A DNA stretch of 24,322 nucleotides from JBGPJM01 sp041485385 (GTDB taxonomy: Bacteria > Planctomycetota > Phycisphaerae > Phycisphaerales > UBA1924): assembly GCA_041485385.1 (NCBI GenBank), contig JBGPJM010000053.1, positions 1 through 24,322 on the forward strand, written 5' to 3'. The translations under genes were made by a program, and so were the position numbers. Below, piece after piece: positions 15,407-22,668 of this stretch (position 1 is the stretch's first letter; every line of letters begins with the position of its first letter). Under the pieces are notes generated by a model, which had not been told where the DNA came from, did no database searches, and saw only the letters and a program-made list of their open reading frames with translations.

Positions 15407-17241
15407 CGCATGATCTCCCCGCGGCCCAGGGTCCGCACGACTGTCTCGGTGAACGAGTTGATCGACACGTACTTGGCGAAGAACTGCTCCAGGACCGCCC
15501 CGAGGAGGAACACGCCGGTGCCCTCGAAGGCCGTCTCGTCGAAGGTGACGGTCGTCTCGAGCCCGCGCGCGAAGGCGATCGGCCCGGGGGTGGATGCCCG
15601 GCGCATGATCCCGCGGTGCGTGATCGACTTGACCCCGTCGATCTGCTTCTTGATGTGCGGCTCGCTGGTCTCGCCGTAGAGCTTGAGCAGGTCGCGGAGG
15701 GCGGCGGCCCCGGTGCCCGCGTCGGTGTCCGAGAGCGAGTGGTAGTTCAGGGCCAGGTGGCTGACGATGCGCCAGGCCGTCTCGCCCTCGGCGTAGCTGG
15801 GCCGGGGCGGCGTGGGGCCGGCGATGCAGCGGATCGACTCGACCGGGGCGCCTTCCTGCATCGTGAAATCCGTCCGGCCGCGCGCGACCGGCATCCGCAG
15901 CGCCAGGTCGCGGTTGGTGCACAGCACCTCCAGCCCGAGCTGCTGGAGGTCGGTGCGGTAGGGCGCGGCGGCGGCGTCCACCAGCGTCACGTACGTCTCG
16001 CTCCCGGCATAGCTGGAGCGCCGGCCGAGCTGCTGCTCGCGGCCCGAGGGCGTGCGGGGAACCCGGTTGACGGAGAAGTACGCGCCGCTGCCGGCGCCGT
16101 CGTTGTCGGTGTCGCGGGCCGAGTAGAACGGCTTGAACTCCTGCGTGACGTCGGCCGACTCGCCGTACCCCGTCACGCCGAGCACCTCGTAGACCTCGTA
16201 ATCGAGCGGGCGCGTGCGGTCGGGAACGACCTGGTACTCGCTGAACCGTTCGGCGAGGTGGATGCGGTCGGTGCGGCGCGGGAACAGGTTGATCGCCGGG
16301 GAGCAGAAGAGCGAAAAACTCGCGGGGCTGAGGGCGTTCTCGAGGTCGAGGTTGGCCTGACGGAGCAGGATGATGATGTCGAGTTCGGTGTCCTTGCACC
16401 GCCTCACCCCGGCGAGCAGGCCGGACAGCTCGACGAACAGGAACCGCTGCGGGAGCACGAAGTACTCGTGCAGGAGGCGGTAGCCGTGGAACGACCTGGC
16501 CGTATGCGGGAGCAGCGCCTCGTCGTCGGAGAAACCGGCCTGGCGGACCGCCGGGCCCGGCGCGACCTCGTGCCATTTCACCGGGTTGCCCGTGGGCTGG
16601 ACGACGACCGCCCGGGCGTGCGCACAGAGCTGCTCGTACAGGCGCATCGGCGTCTCATCCGCCCCGTGCAGATAGAACACCAGGCGGTCGAGGTTGATTT
16701 TGTTGAACGGCACGCCGCCGGTCTTGAGGCGGAGCCGTATGCCGGCCTTATCGCCGGGCTGCGTGGGGGCCTGGAGGGCCGCGAGGCCGCGGGTGTGGTA
16801 CTCGGCCTGCACGACCTCGATGGGGTAGAGGCTCACGTCGTGGGCGGTGCGGTACTCGCAGGCGGTCTGATCGCCCTTGCCGATGGTGCTGCGGAGCGAC
16901 TGGCCCCGCTTGAGTCGGAACCCGTCGGTGAGGCTCCCCTCCGCGACATCGGGCTTGAACTGGACGATGGACATCGACGGCGTGGGGGCGAGGTAGTGGG
17001 GGTAGACCGTCTCCAGGAGGGCCTGCGTGAAGCGGGGGAACTCCGAGTCGAGCTTGAGCTGCACCCGCGCGGTGAGGAAGGCGAAGCCCTCGAGCAGGCG
17101 CTCGACGTAGGGGTCGGCGCACTCGAAGGTGTCCAGCCCCAGCCGGGCGGCGATCTTCGGGAACTCCTTGGCGAACTCGCCGGCCGCCTCGCGGATGTGC
17201 TGGAGCTCCCGGTTGTAATACCGGATCATCCGCCTATCCAT
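15370..17241 (-). CDS. tssF: T6SS baseplate protein TssF
   Basis: 623 residues. The opening MIRYYNRELQHIREAAGEF and the following KIAARLGLDTFECADPYVER are hallmarks of TssF/ImpG. The stretch FPRFTQALLETVYPHYLAP at ~65-85 is also conserved in the family. The length matches the usual ~600. TssF is the main baseplate wedge protein, two copies with one TssG. The ATG at 17241 overlaps the tssE end by 8 bases and has AGGA 8 bases upstream; an ATG at 17229, four codons in, is possible. It is encoded between tssE and tssG, the common baseplate gene order. Confidence 0.95.
   Translation of the reverse strand: MDRRMIRYYNRELQHIREAAGEFAKEFPKIAARLGLDTFECADPYVERLLEGFAFLTARVQLKLDSEFPRFTQALLETVYPHYLAPTPSMSIVQFKPDVAEGSLTDGFRLKRGQSLRSTIGKGDQTACEYRTAHDVSLYPIEVVQAEYHTRGLAALQAPTQPGDKAGIRLRLKTGGVPFNKINLDRLVFYLHGADETPMRLYEQLCAHARAVVVQPTGNPVKWHEVAPGPAVRQAGFSDDEALLPHTARSFHGYRLLHEYFVLPQRFLFVELSGLLAGVRRCKDTELDIIILLRQANLDLENALSPASFSLFCSPAINLFPRRTDRIHLAERFSEYQVVPDRTRPLDYEVYEVLGVTGYGESADVTQEFKPFYSARDTDNDGAGSGAYFSVNRVPRTPSGREQQLGRRSSYAGSETYVTLVDAAAAPYRTDLQQLGLEVLCTNRDLALRMPVARGRTDFTMQEGAPVESIRCIAGPTPPRPSYAEGETAWRIVSHLALNYHSLSDTDAGTGAAALRDLLKLYGETSEPHIKKQIDGVKSITHRGIMRRASTPGPIAFARGLETTVTFDETAFEGTGVFLLGAVLEQFFAKYVSINSFTETVVRTLGRGEIMRWPARIGLRHII
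15415..15420 (-). promoter_or_regulatory. Shine-Dalgarno GGGGAG deciding the tssG start
   Basis: GGGGAG on the minus strand, inside the tssF coding region, lies 8 bases before the ATG at 15406. It supports that start over the one at 15370. Confidence 0.6.
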
Positions 17242-17740
17242 TGGGGCGGTCCTGCACGGTGCACTGGCCGGTCTCCAGGTCCACGTCGGTCTTGACGTAG
17301 AGCTGCTCGGGGAGCGGCTGGGCCCACAGCATGCCGCGGATCTCGAAGGCGACGGCGTTGGTCCCCATCCTGTCCTCGTCGGCGGTGGCGTGGACGGTGA
17401 GCGAGTTAGCGAGGATGCGGGGCTCGAACCGCTGCACCGCGGTCTGGACCATGCGCTCGACGTCGAGCACGTCGACGCTGGAGCTGGTCTGTCCGCAGAG
17501 GTCGGCGATGCCGAAGTTGAGCACCGAGCCCGCGACAAGGGGGAAATCCTTGATCTCCGCGGCGTCGAGGTGGTTGCTGGTGTTCAGCAGCCACGCCAGG
17601 TCGCGGAGGACGCTGCGCCGGAGCTGCTGCGAGGACATGACGCGCTTGTCGCGGCTCTCCTGCTTGGCTGCGGGCTCGTCGTCGGTCAGCCGGTCCAGCA
17701 GGCACGGCTGGCGGCGCTCGCGCGTGGTGAGCTCAGCCAT
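17234..17740 (-). CDS. tssE: T6SS baseplate protein TssE (gp25-like)
   Basis: 168 residues. A short charged N-terminus (MAELTTRERRQPCLLDRLTDD) leads to the gp25/lysozyme-like baseplate fold, with the family segment LRRSVLRDLAWLLNTSN at ~40-57 and the later MVQTAVQRFEPRI. TssE sits at the base of the sheath and contacts TssB/TssC. The start overlaps the tagJ stop by 8 bases in the sequence ATGGCTGA, with GGAGG 8 bases upstream. The stop is TAG and overlaps the tssF start by 8 bases. It is probably cytoplasmic. Confidence 0.93.
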   Translation of the reverse strand: MAELTTRERRQPCLLDRLTDDEPAAKQESRDKRVMSSQQLRRSVLRDLAWLLNTSNHLDAAEIKDFPLVAGSVLNFGIADLCGQTSSSVDVLDVERMVQTAVQRFEPRILANSLTVHATADEDRMGTNAVAFEIRGMLWAQPLPEQLYVKTDVDLETGQCTVQDRPNG

Positions 17741-18587
17741 TGGCCGGGCCTCCGGCGGCGGCGCCGGCGCCCGCGTCCGGGGCGACGCCGGGCGCCATCG
17801 GGTTGTTGAGCTCGATCTGGCGCACCTGGAGGATCGGGTGTTCCTCCAGGTCGGTGGCCAGCATGCGCTGGCCCAGGCCGATGAGCAGGCCCGGGGCGGG
17901 CTCCTGCCAATCGGTGCGGCGCGCCAGCCGGATGGCGGGGTCCGCGCTGGCCTCGGAGCCAGCGTACCGGACCGGCAGCAGGGCGACGGCGTTGCCACCG
18001 TTGGTCCAGACGATCTGCGCCGGGATCCAGACCACGTCGCGCAGATCGGTGGGCACATCGATCGAGATCGTGCGGACCTTGGTCAGGGGCACCCAGTAGT
18101 ACCGGCCGTCGATGATCGCCTCAAGCATCGGGCCCAGGCGCCCGTCGGCGTCGGCGATCCATTCGAACGGCTGGCCGTTGATCGTCCCGCTGATGGCGGG
18201 CGCGGCCTCGAGGGCCTTCTCACGGAGGGGGCCCGCGTCGGCGTACCTGCCCGACCCGATGAGCATGGCCGCCTGGATGAGCCAACCCACCCACTCCTCC
18301 GGCTCGCCCAGAACAAGGGGTTGACGCTTGCCCTGGAAGATCTGGGTCCGCAGGGCCTCGCAGTTGAGCGCCGGCCGGCAGACCTGGGCCATGAGCAGGG
18401 TCTTGGGGTCCATCTCCGCGGCGACGTTGAGCTGCGTCATGGCCCGGTCCCACTTGCCCAGCACGCACAGGAGCTGGAACAGGAAGACGCGGAGCTTCGG
18501 ATCGGCGGGGCTGGCGCGCACGCCATCCTGGAGGCGGGCCAGCGCCTCGTCGATCTTCCCTTCGCGCAGGAGGTCGGACGCTTGCAT
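17733..18587 (-). CDS. tagJ: T6SS accessory protein TagJ (ImpE)
   Basis: 284 residues. The first ~60 residues are TPR-like helices (LLREGKIDEALARLQDGVR, DPKLRVFLFQLLCVLGKWD), followed by the ImpE-specific part (FEWIADADGRLGPMLEAII, GRYYWVPL, LRDVVWIPAQI). TagJ is known in other systems to bind the TssB N-terminal helix and has been linked to sheath disassembly or ClpV recruitment. Only some T6SS types carry it. The ATG at 18587 has AGGAG 9 bases upstream; a GTG at 18632 is in frame but less likely. Residues ~268-284 are a Gly/Ala-rich tail. It overlaps tssE by 8 bases and lies 107 bases after hcp. Confidence 0.92.
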   Translation of the reverse strand: MQASDLLREGKIDEALARLQDGVRASPADPKLRVFLFQLLCVLGKWDRAMTQLNVAAEMDPKTLLMAQVCRPALNCEALRTQIFQGKRQPLVLGEPEEWVGWLIQAAMLIGSGRYADAGPLREKALEAAPAISGTINGQPFEWIADADGRLGPMLEAIIDGRYYWVPLTKVRTISIDVPTDLRDVVWIPAQIVWTNGGNAVALLPVRYAGSEASADPAIRLARRTDWQEPAPGLLIGLGQRMLATDLEEHPILQVRQIELNNPMAPGVAPDAGAGAAAGGPANG

Positions 18588-18694
18588 CGGTTCGATCTCC
18601 TGCGCGGCCGTGTGGTCGCGGGCGTCGCGCACGCGGGAGGGGCGTTGGGGAAGGCGTGGCGACCAGCGTCAGCCGGCCGCCCGCGTTGGGTGGA

Positions 18695-19195
18695 TCAGAC
18701 GGCCTTGTTCTCGATAGTGCTCCAGCCGGACTTGATGGCCGGGCCGGCCTTGCCGCCGCTGCGAGCGTCGGTCGGGGTGTACTCGAGCTTGATCGAGCCG
18801 TAGCGGAAGGCGATCTCCTCGAGGGGGACCATGTCCTCGCCCGCGGAATGGCCGGAGGGGCGGTAGGAGCTGACGATGCTGTCCTCGAGGGTGTACTTCA
18901 TGAAGCAGGTCTTCTCGCCCATGGCGCGGCAGAGCTCGAAGGTGATCTTCGGGATCGGCTTGGCGTCGCAGACGAACTTGAAGAGGACCGGCGAGGCGCT
19001 GTCCAGGCGCTTGACCAGCGAGAAGTCGCTGTGATCGGCCCGGCCGCCCGCGTGCGTGCCCTGGGCGCTGGCGGCGCCGCCGGTGGCCTGAACGAGGCTG
19101 TGCGTATAGGAGAGGATCTCGATCCAATCCTTGTGCTTGCTGTCGGTGCTGTCGCCCTTGATCCCTTCGATCTGCAGATACATGTCAACGGCCAT
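18695..19195 (-). CDS. hcp: T6SS inner-tube protein Hcp (TssD)
   Basis: 166 residues starting MAVDMYLQIEGIKGDSTD, the normal Hcp opening. The family segments DWIEILSYTHSLVQ, HSDFSLVKRLDSASP and FELCRAMGEK follow. Hcp hexamer rings stack into the tube that is pushed into target cells and can carry small effectors in the lumen. The length is normal, with no C-terminal toxin. The ATG has GGGAG 8 bases upstream; a TTG at 19210 is a weaker alternative. It is separated from tssC by 115 bases containing a strong hairpin, which may allow hcp to be expressed at its own, higher level. Confidence 0.96.
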   Translation of the reverse strand: MAVDMYLQIEGIKGDSTDSKHKDWIEILSYTHSLVQATGGAASAQGTHAGGRADHSDFSLVKRLDSASPVLFKFVCDAKPIPKITFELCRAMGEKTCFMKYTLEDSIVSSYRPSGHSAGEDMVPLEEIAFRYGSIKLEYTPTDARSGGKAGPAIKSGWSTIENKAV

Positions 19196-19271
19196 TGGCG
19201 TTTCTCCCAATCATGTGGCGCGGTCGCCCGAACCCGGCGGTGCGTTCCCGGAGGAACAAGCCTTCTCGTGT

Positions 19272-19295
19272 CTGCCGCCCTACGCCGGGCGGCAG
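19272..19295 (-). other. Perfect 9-bp hairpin between tssC and hcp
   Basis: CTGCCGCCC and GGGCGGCAG are exact inverse complements with a 6-base loop, starting 15 bases past the tssC stop and ending 76 bases before the hcp ATG. No T-run follows in the direction of transcription, so complete termination is unlikely. Partial termination, mRNA processing or 3'-end protection are possible ways to set hcp levels apart from tssBC. Confidence 0.7.
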
Positions 19296-19310
19296 CGAAC
19301 CTTTGCACGC

Positions 19311-20810
19311 TCAGCCGCCGCCCTTGGCCGACGGCAGTTTCGAGACCAGGCGCAGAGAGACCGTGAGCCCCTCGAGCTGGTAGTGCGGCCTGAGGAAGAA
19401 CTTCGAGGAGTAGTACCCCGGGTTGCCGGGGATCTCCTCGACCTTCACCTCAGCCGCCGCGAGCGGCCGGCGAGCCTTGGCCTCCTCCGTCGCGTTCTTG
19501 GGATCCGGCTCGACATACTGCATGATCCAGTTGTTGAGCCACTTCTCCATGTCGGCGCGTTCCTTGAACCCGCCGATCTTGTCGCGGACGATGCACTTGA
19601 GGAAGTGGGCGAACCGGCACGTGGAGAACAGGTACGGCAGGCGGGCGCCCAGGTTGGCGTTGGCGGTGGCGTCGGGGTCGTCGTACTCCGCCGGCTTGTG
19701 CAGCGACTGCGCACCGACAAAGACGGCGTAGTCGGTGTTCTTCCAGTGCGAGAGCGGCATGAAGCCGTTCTTGGCCAGCTCGGCCTCGCGGCGGTCGGTG
19801 ATGGCGATCTCCGTCGGGCACTTCATGTCCACCCCGCCGTCGTCGGTGGGGAACGTGTGGACGGGCAGCCCCTCGACCATGCCGCCGCTCTCCACGCCGC
19901 GGATCCGCGAGCACCAACCGTAGAGCTTGAACGCCCGGGTGATGTTCACGCCCATGGTGTAGGCCGAGTTGGCCCAGGTGAACTTGGAATGGTCGGCGCC
20001 GGCCGTGTCTTCCTCGAAGACGAAGTCCTCGACCGGGTTGGTCTTGGAGCCGTAGGGCTGGCGGGCGAGGTACCGCGGCATCGTGAGGCCGATGTACCGG
20101 GAGTCGTCGGATTCACGGAGGGAGCGCCACGCGGCGTAGTCGGGCGACTGGAAGATCTTCGTCAGGTCGCGCGGGTTGCTCAGTTCCTGCCAGGAGTCCA
20201 TGTTCAGGAGGCTCGGGGCCCCGGCGGTGATGAACGGCGCGTGCATCGCCGACGAGACCTGCGCGATCCCCGCGAGCATCTCGACGTCGGGCGGGCTGTG
20301 GTCGAAGTAGTAGTCGCCGACGAGGCACCCGTAGGGCGAGCCGCCCGGCGAGCCGAACTCATCCTCGTAGAGCTTCTTGAACAGCGGGCTCTGGTCCCAT
20401 GCCGTGCCCTTGAACTTCTTGAGCGTCTTGGCGCAGTCCTTCTTGGAGATGTTCATGACGCGGATCTTCAGCGTCTCGTCCGTCTCCGTGTTGCTGACCA
20501 TGTGGTGCAGCCCGCGCCACGAGCCCTCGAGGGCCTGGAAGTCCTCGTGGTGCAGGATCAGGTTGATCTGCTCGCTGAGCTTGCGGTCGATCTCGGCAAT
20601 GATCCCCTCGATCGTCTTGATCGCATCGCCGGAGATGAGCTTCGTCCCCGCCAGCGCCTGCTCGGCCAGCGTCTGCACGGCCGTGCTGATCGCCGACTTG
20701 GCACTGTCGCTCTTGGGCTTGAACTCCTTCTTCAGCAGCGACTCGAACTCGTTGAGCTCGACCGTCCCGGTCGCTCCTGCGGCCTGGGTCTGCGGATTGG
20801 CTTCAGCCAT
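19311..20810 (-). CDS. tssC: T6SS sheath large subunit TssC (VipB)
   Basis: 499 residues, the usual length. Family landmarks include the early LEGSWRGLHHMVSNTETD at ~94-111, SPYGCLVGDYYFDHSP, DVEMLAGIAQVSSAMHAPF, and FVFEEDTAGADHSKFTWAN near the middle. The C-terminal LFSTCRFAHFLKCIVRDKI and YYSSKFFLRPHYQLEGLTV are also typical. TssC pairs with TssB to build the contractile sheath in the cytoplasm. The start overlaps the tssB stop by 8 bases (ATGGCTGA) and has a perfect AGGAGG 9 bases upstream at 20820-20825. Confidence 0.97.
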   Translation of the reverse strand: MAEANPQTQAAGATGTVELNEFESLLKKEFKPKSDSAKSAISTAVQTLAEQALAGTKLISGDAIKTIEGIIAEIDRKLSEQINLILHHEDFQALEGSWRGLHHMVSNTETDETLKIRVMNISKKDCAKTLKKFKGTAWDQSPLFKKLYEDEFGSPGGSPYGCLVGDYYFDHSPPDVEMLAGIAQVSSAMHAPFITAGAPSLLNMDSWQELSNPRDLTKIFQSPDYAAWRSLRESDDSRYIGLTMPRYLARQPYGSKTNPVEDFVFEEDTAGADHSKFTWANSAYTMGVNITRAFKLYGWCSRIRGVESGGMVEGLPVHTFPTDDGGVDMKCPTEIAITDRREAELAKNGFMPLSHWKNTDYAVFVGAQSLHKPAEYDDPDATANANLGARLPYLFSTCRFAHFLKCIVRDKIGGFKERADMEKWLNNWIMQYVEPDPKNATEEAKARRPLAAAEVKVEEIPGNPGYYSSKFFLRPHYQLEGLTVSLRLVSKLPSAKGGG

Positions 20811-21327
20811 TCTTCTGGCCCTCCTGGCTCTCGGCGGGCTTGGGCGCGGCCGCCAGAGCCTGCAGCAGAGTCTTGTCGTTCAGCACTTTGGCGATCAGGT
20901 CCTCGGCGCCGCTCTTGCCATCCATGTACGACAGGAGGTTCGAGAGCTGCGTGCGCGCCGTGAGGAGCTTGTTGAGCGAATCGACCTTCCTTGCCACCGC
21001 GGCGGGGGAGAAGTCGTCCATGCTCTCGAAGGTGATGTCCACCGCCATATTCCCCTCGCCGGTGAGCGTGTTGGGGACGGTGAACGCCGCGCGGGGCTTC
21101 ATCGCCTTGAGACGGTCGTCGAAGTTGTCGACGTCGATCTCCAGGAACTTGCGATCGGCGACGGGCGCCAGGGCATCGGCGGGCTTGCCGGACAGATCGG
21201 CCATGACTCCCATCACGAACGGGAGATTGATCTTCTTCTCGGCCCCGTAGAGTTCCAGGTCGTACTCGATCTGGACGCGCGGGGCCCGGTTGCGGGCGAT
21301 GAACTTCTGCGAGCTTGCCTTTGCCAT
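20803..21327 (-). CDS. tssB: T6SS sheath small subunit TssB (VipA)
   Basis: 174 residues from the ATG at 21327, preceded by AAAGG 7 bases upstream; the frame stays open further upstream without a good start. Landmarks are the N-terminal RVQIEYDLELYGAEKKINL, then FVMGVMADLSGK, and the family segment ITFESMDDFSPAAVARKV at ~100-117. The C-terminal NLLSYMDGKSGAEDLIAKV is also typical. TssB forms the sheath with TssC and carries the helix bound by ClpV or TagJ. It overlaps tssC by 8 bases and lies 97 bases after tssA. Confidence 0.97.
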   Translation of the reverse strand: MAKASSQKFIARNRAPRVQIEYDLELYGAEKKINLPFVMGVMADLSGKPADALAPVADRKFLEIDVDNFDDRLKAMKPRAAFTVPNTLTGEGNMAVDITFESMDDFSPAAVARKVDSLNKLLTARTQLSNLLSYMDGKSGAEDLIAKVLNDKTLLQALAAAPKPAESQEGQKNG

Positions 21328-21354
21328 AACGACCCTTTCTTCGGGTGACGGGGG

Positions 21355-21371
21355 CGGGCCGCACGGGCCCG
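21355..21371 (-). other. Weak GC hairpin between tssA and tssB
   Basis: CGGGCC and GGCCCG are inverse complements with a 5-base loop, 28 bases before the tssB start. The stem is short for such GC-rich DNA and no T-run follows, so significance is doubtful. Confidence 0.3.
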
Positions 21372-21424
21372 TCCGGTTGGTCCGGCTGCGCACGGTCACT
21401 GACGGCGGTGGAACGGCCCGCCGA

Positions 21425-22495
21425 TCATTCCTTCTTCAGCCCGCTGATCTCCTCGATCATCCGGATCGCGTCGGGCGTGAGCACGCGCGTGATTTCCAGG
21501 AAGCTCTTGGACACCATCCGCTGGGCCATCTTGACCATCAGCGGGACCGGGCTCGATACCTCTGCCTTTTCATAATAACGACAGACCTTGTCCAGTGCCA
21601 GAAGAACATCGCTGACCGACTGGATCTCGCCCGTCAGGGGCGAACCGCCGGCCCGGCCGCCCCCGCCGACCGGCGCGCCGGCGGGCTGAGGGGCCTGACC
21701 CCCGGGGGTCCCGTAACCCCTCCTGGCCAGGTAGTTCTGCAGGTGCTTGCTGGCCTCGCGCACGGCCGCCTCGAACGTGGCGAGGCTCACGGACTTGCCC
21801 ACGCCGACCCGCTCGTCCATGGCCTTGGCGATCGCCCTAACCTGGGTGACCGCCTCCTCGGCAGCCTGGAAGTTGGCCTGAAGGTCCTCCGTGGGCGTGT
21901 CCTCGAACGCGCCGTCCACCATGGCCCCATCCGGAGGGGGCATGCCGCCGGCGCCAACCGCCGGCACGGGCAGTTCCCCCTTGGCAATCAGGACATCCCG
22001 CAGGCACAGCCTGCCCAGCTGCTTGGAGTTGGTCAGCGGGGCCTCGCGGATCCGCTTGGCGAACATCATGGGGTCATCGAGGGTGCCCGCGGGCGCTGCG
22101 ATCGAGGCGATGATGTTGACTCGCTCGGTGGGGTCGTTGTTGTCCTCGGGGTCCAGACGGGGGTGGACGGTGTCCCAGTACTTCTCGACGAGCCCGCGAA
22201 GCACAATCAGACCATCGCGGAGACCCGGCAGGCCCTCGGTCTTCAACTGGGCCACGGTCAGGAACAGCGCCACGCGAAGGTGCTTGGTCCGGGAGAAGAG
22301 TTCGACCGCACGGTCGTTGACGTCGCGCCAGGCGGGCTCCTCGGCGGGGGTGATCGTCGTGCCGACCTGCTGCTCGGGCTTGCCCTTGGCGAGCCGCTCC
22401 AGCTCCTGGAATGCCGCGTCGTAACTCAGGTCCGCGCCGCTGGGCGACTCGGCCGAGATCTCCTTGAGCAGATTCTCAATGTCCAGCTTGGCCAT
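21425..22495 (-). CDS. tssA: T6SS assembly protein TssA
   Basis: 356 residues. The N-terminal ~140 form an ImpA_N domain (LLKEISAESPSGADLSYDA, EPAWRDVNDRAVELFSRTK, then LRDGLIVLRGLVEKYWDTVHP and RLDPEDNNDPTERVN). A helical middle follows, then a Gly/Pro-rich linker at ~250-275. A short helical C-terminal end, FLEITRVLTPDAIRMIEEI, resembles the C-terminal motif of short TssA types. TssA primes baseplate assembly and guides tail-tube and sheath polymerisation in the cytoplasm. It is the first gene of the operon. GAGGG lies 9 bases before the ATG, and a leader of about 135 bases contains a hairpin and a candidate promoter. Confidence 0.94.
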   Translation of the reverse strand: MAKLDIENLLKEISAESPSGADLSYDAAFQELERLAKGKPEQQVGTTITPAEEPAWRDVNDRAVELFSRTKHLRVALFLTVAQLKTEGLPGLRDGLIVLRGLVEKYWDTVHPRLDPEDNNDPTERVNIIASIAAPAGTLDDPMMFAKRIREAPLTNSKQLGRLCLRDVLIAKGELPVPAVGAGGMPPPDGAMVDGAFEDTPTEDLQANFQAAEEAVTQVRAIAKAMDERVGVGKSVSLATFEAAVREASKHLQNYLARRGYGTPGGQAPQPAGAPVGGGGRAGGSPLTGEIQSVSDVLLALDKVCRYYEKAEVSSPVPLMVKMAQRMVSKSFLEITRVLTPDAIRMIEEISGLKKE

Positions 22496-22559
22496 GCGTG
22501 GGTGCCCTCGCCCGCGGCCGCGCTTCCGGCGCGGTGCATTGTCTGCGATAGCACTCCGT

Positions 22560-22587
22560 GCCGCCCGGCGCCGACCCGCAGGGCGGC
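22560..22587 (-). other. GC-rich hairpin in the tssA leader
   Basis: GCCGCCC (22560-22566) and GGGCGGC (22581-22587) are exact inverse complements with a 14-base loop, in the presumed tssA leader. No T-run follows. The CCGCCC/GGGCGG core is shared with the hairpins before hcp and vgrG. Confidence 0.5.
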
Positions 22588-22637
22588 GCGCCCGCTTCGG
22601 TCAATGAACGGATCGCGGCATGGAGGTCCGGGGGGTC

Positions 22638-22665
22638 AGTATACAGAGATCCTCGGGGGTGTCAC
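22638..22665 (-). promoter_or_regulatory. Candidate sigma70-type promoter of the tss operon
   Basis: On the minus strand, GTGACA (22660-22665, one mismatch to TTGACA) is separated by 16 bases from TATACT (22638-22643, one mismatch to TATAAT). This is the best -35/-10 pair I saw in the gap between the surface-protein gene and tssA. The -35 lies 3 bases past the stop of that gene, so the T6SS operon would be transcribed independently of it. This is motif evidence only. Confidence 0.45.
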
Positions 22666-22668
22666 GGG

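Noticed and set aside
9179..15679. A 2166-residue open frame on the + strand opposite vgrG, clpV and tssG
   Set aside because: It is antisense to three clearly conserved T6SS genes. Its translation is low-complexity Leu/Gly/Val/Asp/Arg-rich with no domain, as expected for the mirror of GC-rich codons.
14369..16576. A 735-residue version of TssG
   Set aside because: Residues before MAGEDRPAAHH are an out-of-frame reading of tssF. The ATG at 15406 has a good ribosome binding site and the family's normal N-terminus.
18588..18694. The 107-base gap between hcp and tagJ, checked for a terminator or small gene
   Set aside because: No clear inverted repeat with a T-run and no credible short ORF; it holds only the tagJ ribosome binding site.
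19272..19295. Intrinsic terminator after tssC
   Set aside because: The stem is perfect but is not followed by a T-run in either direction, so it is listed as a hairpin only.
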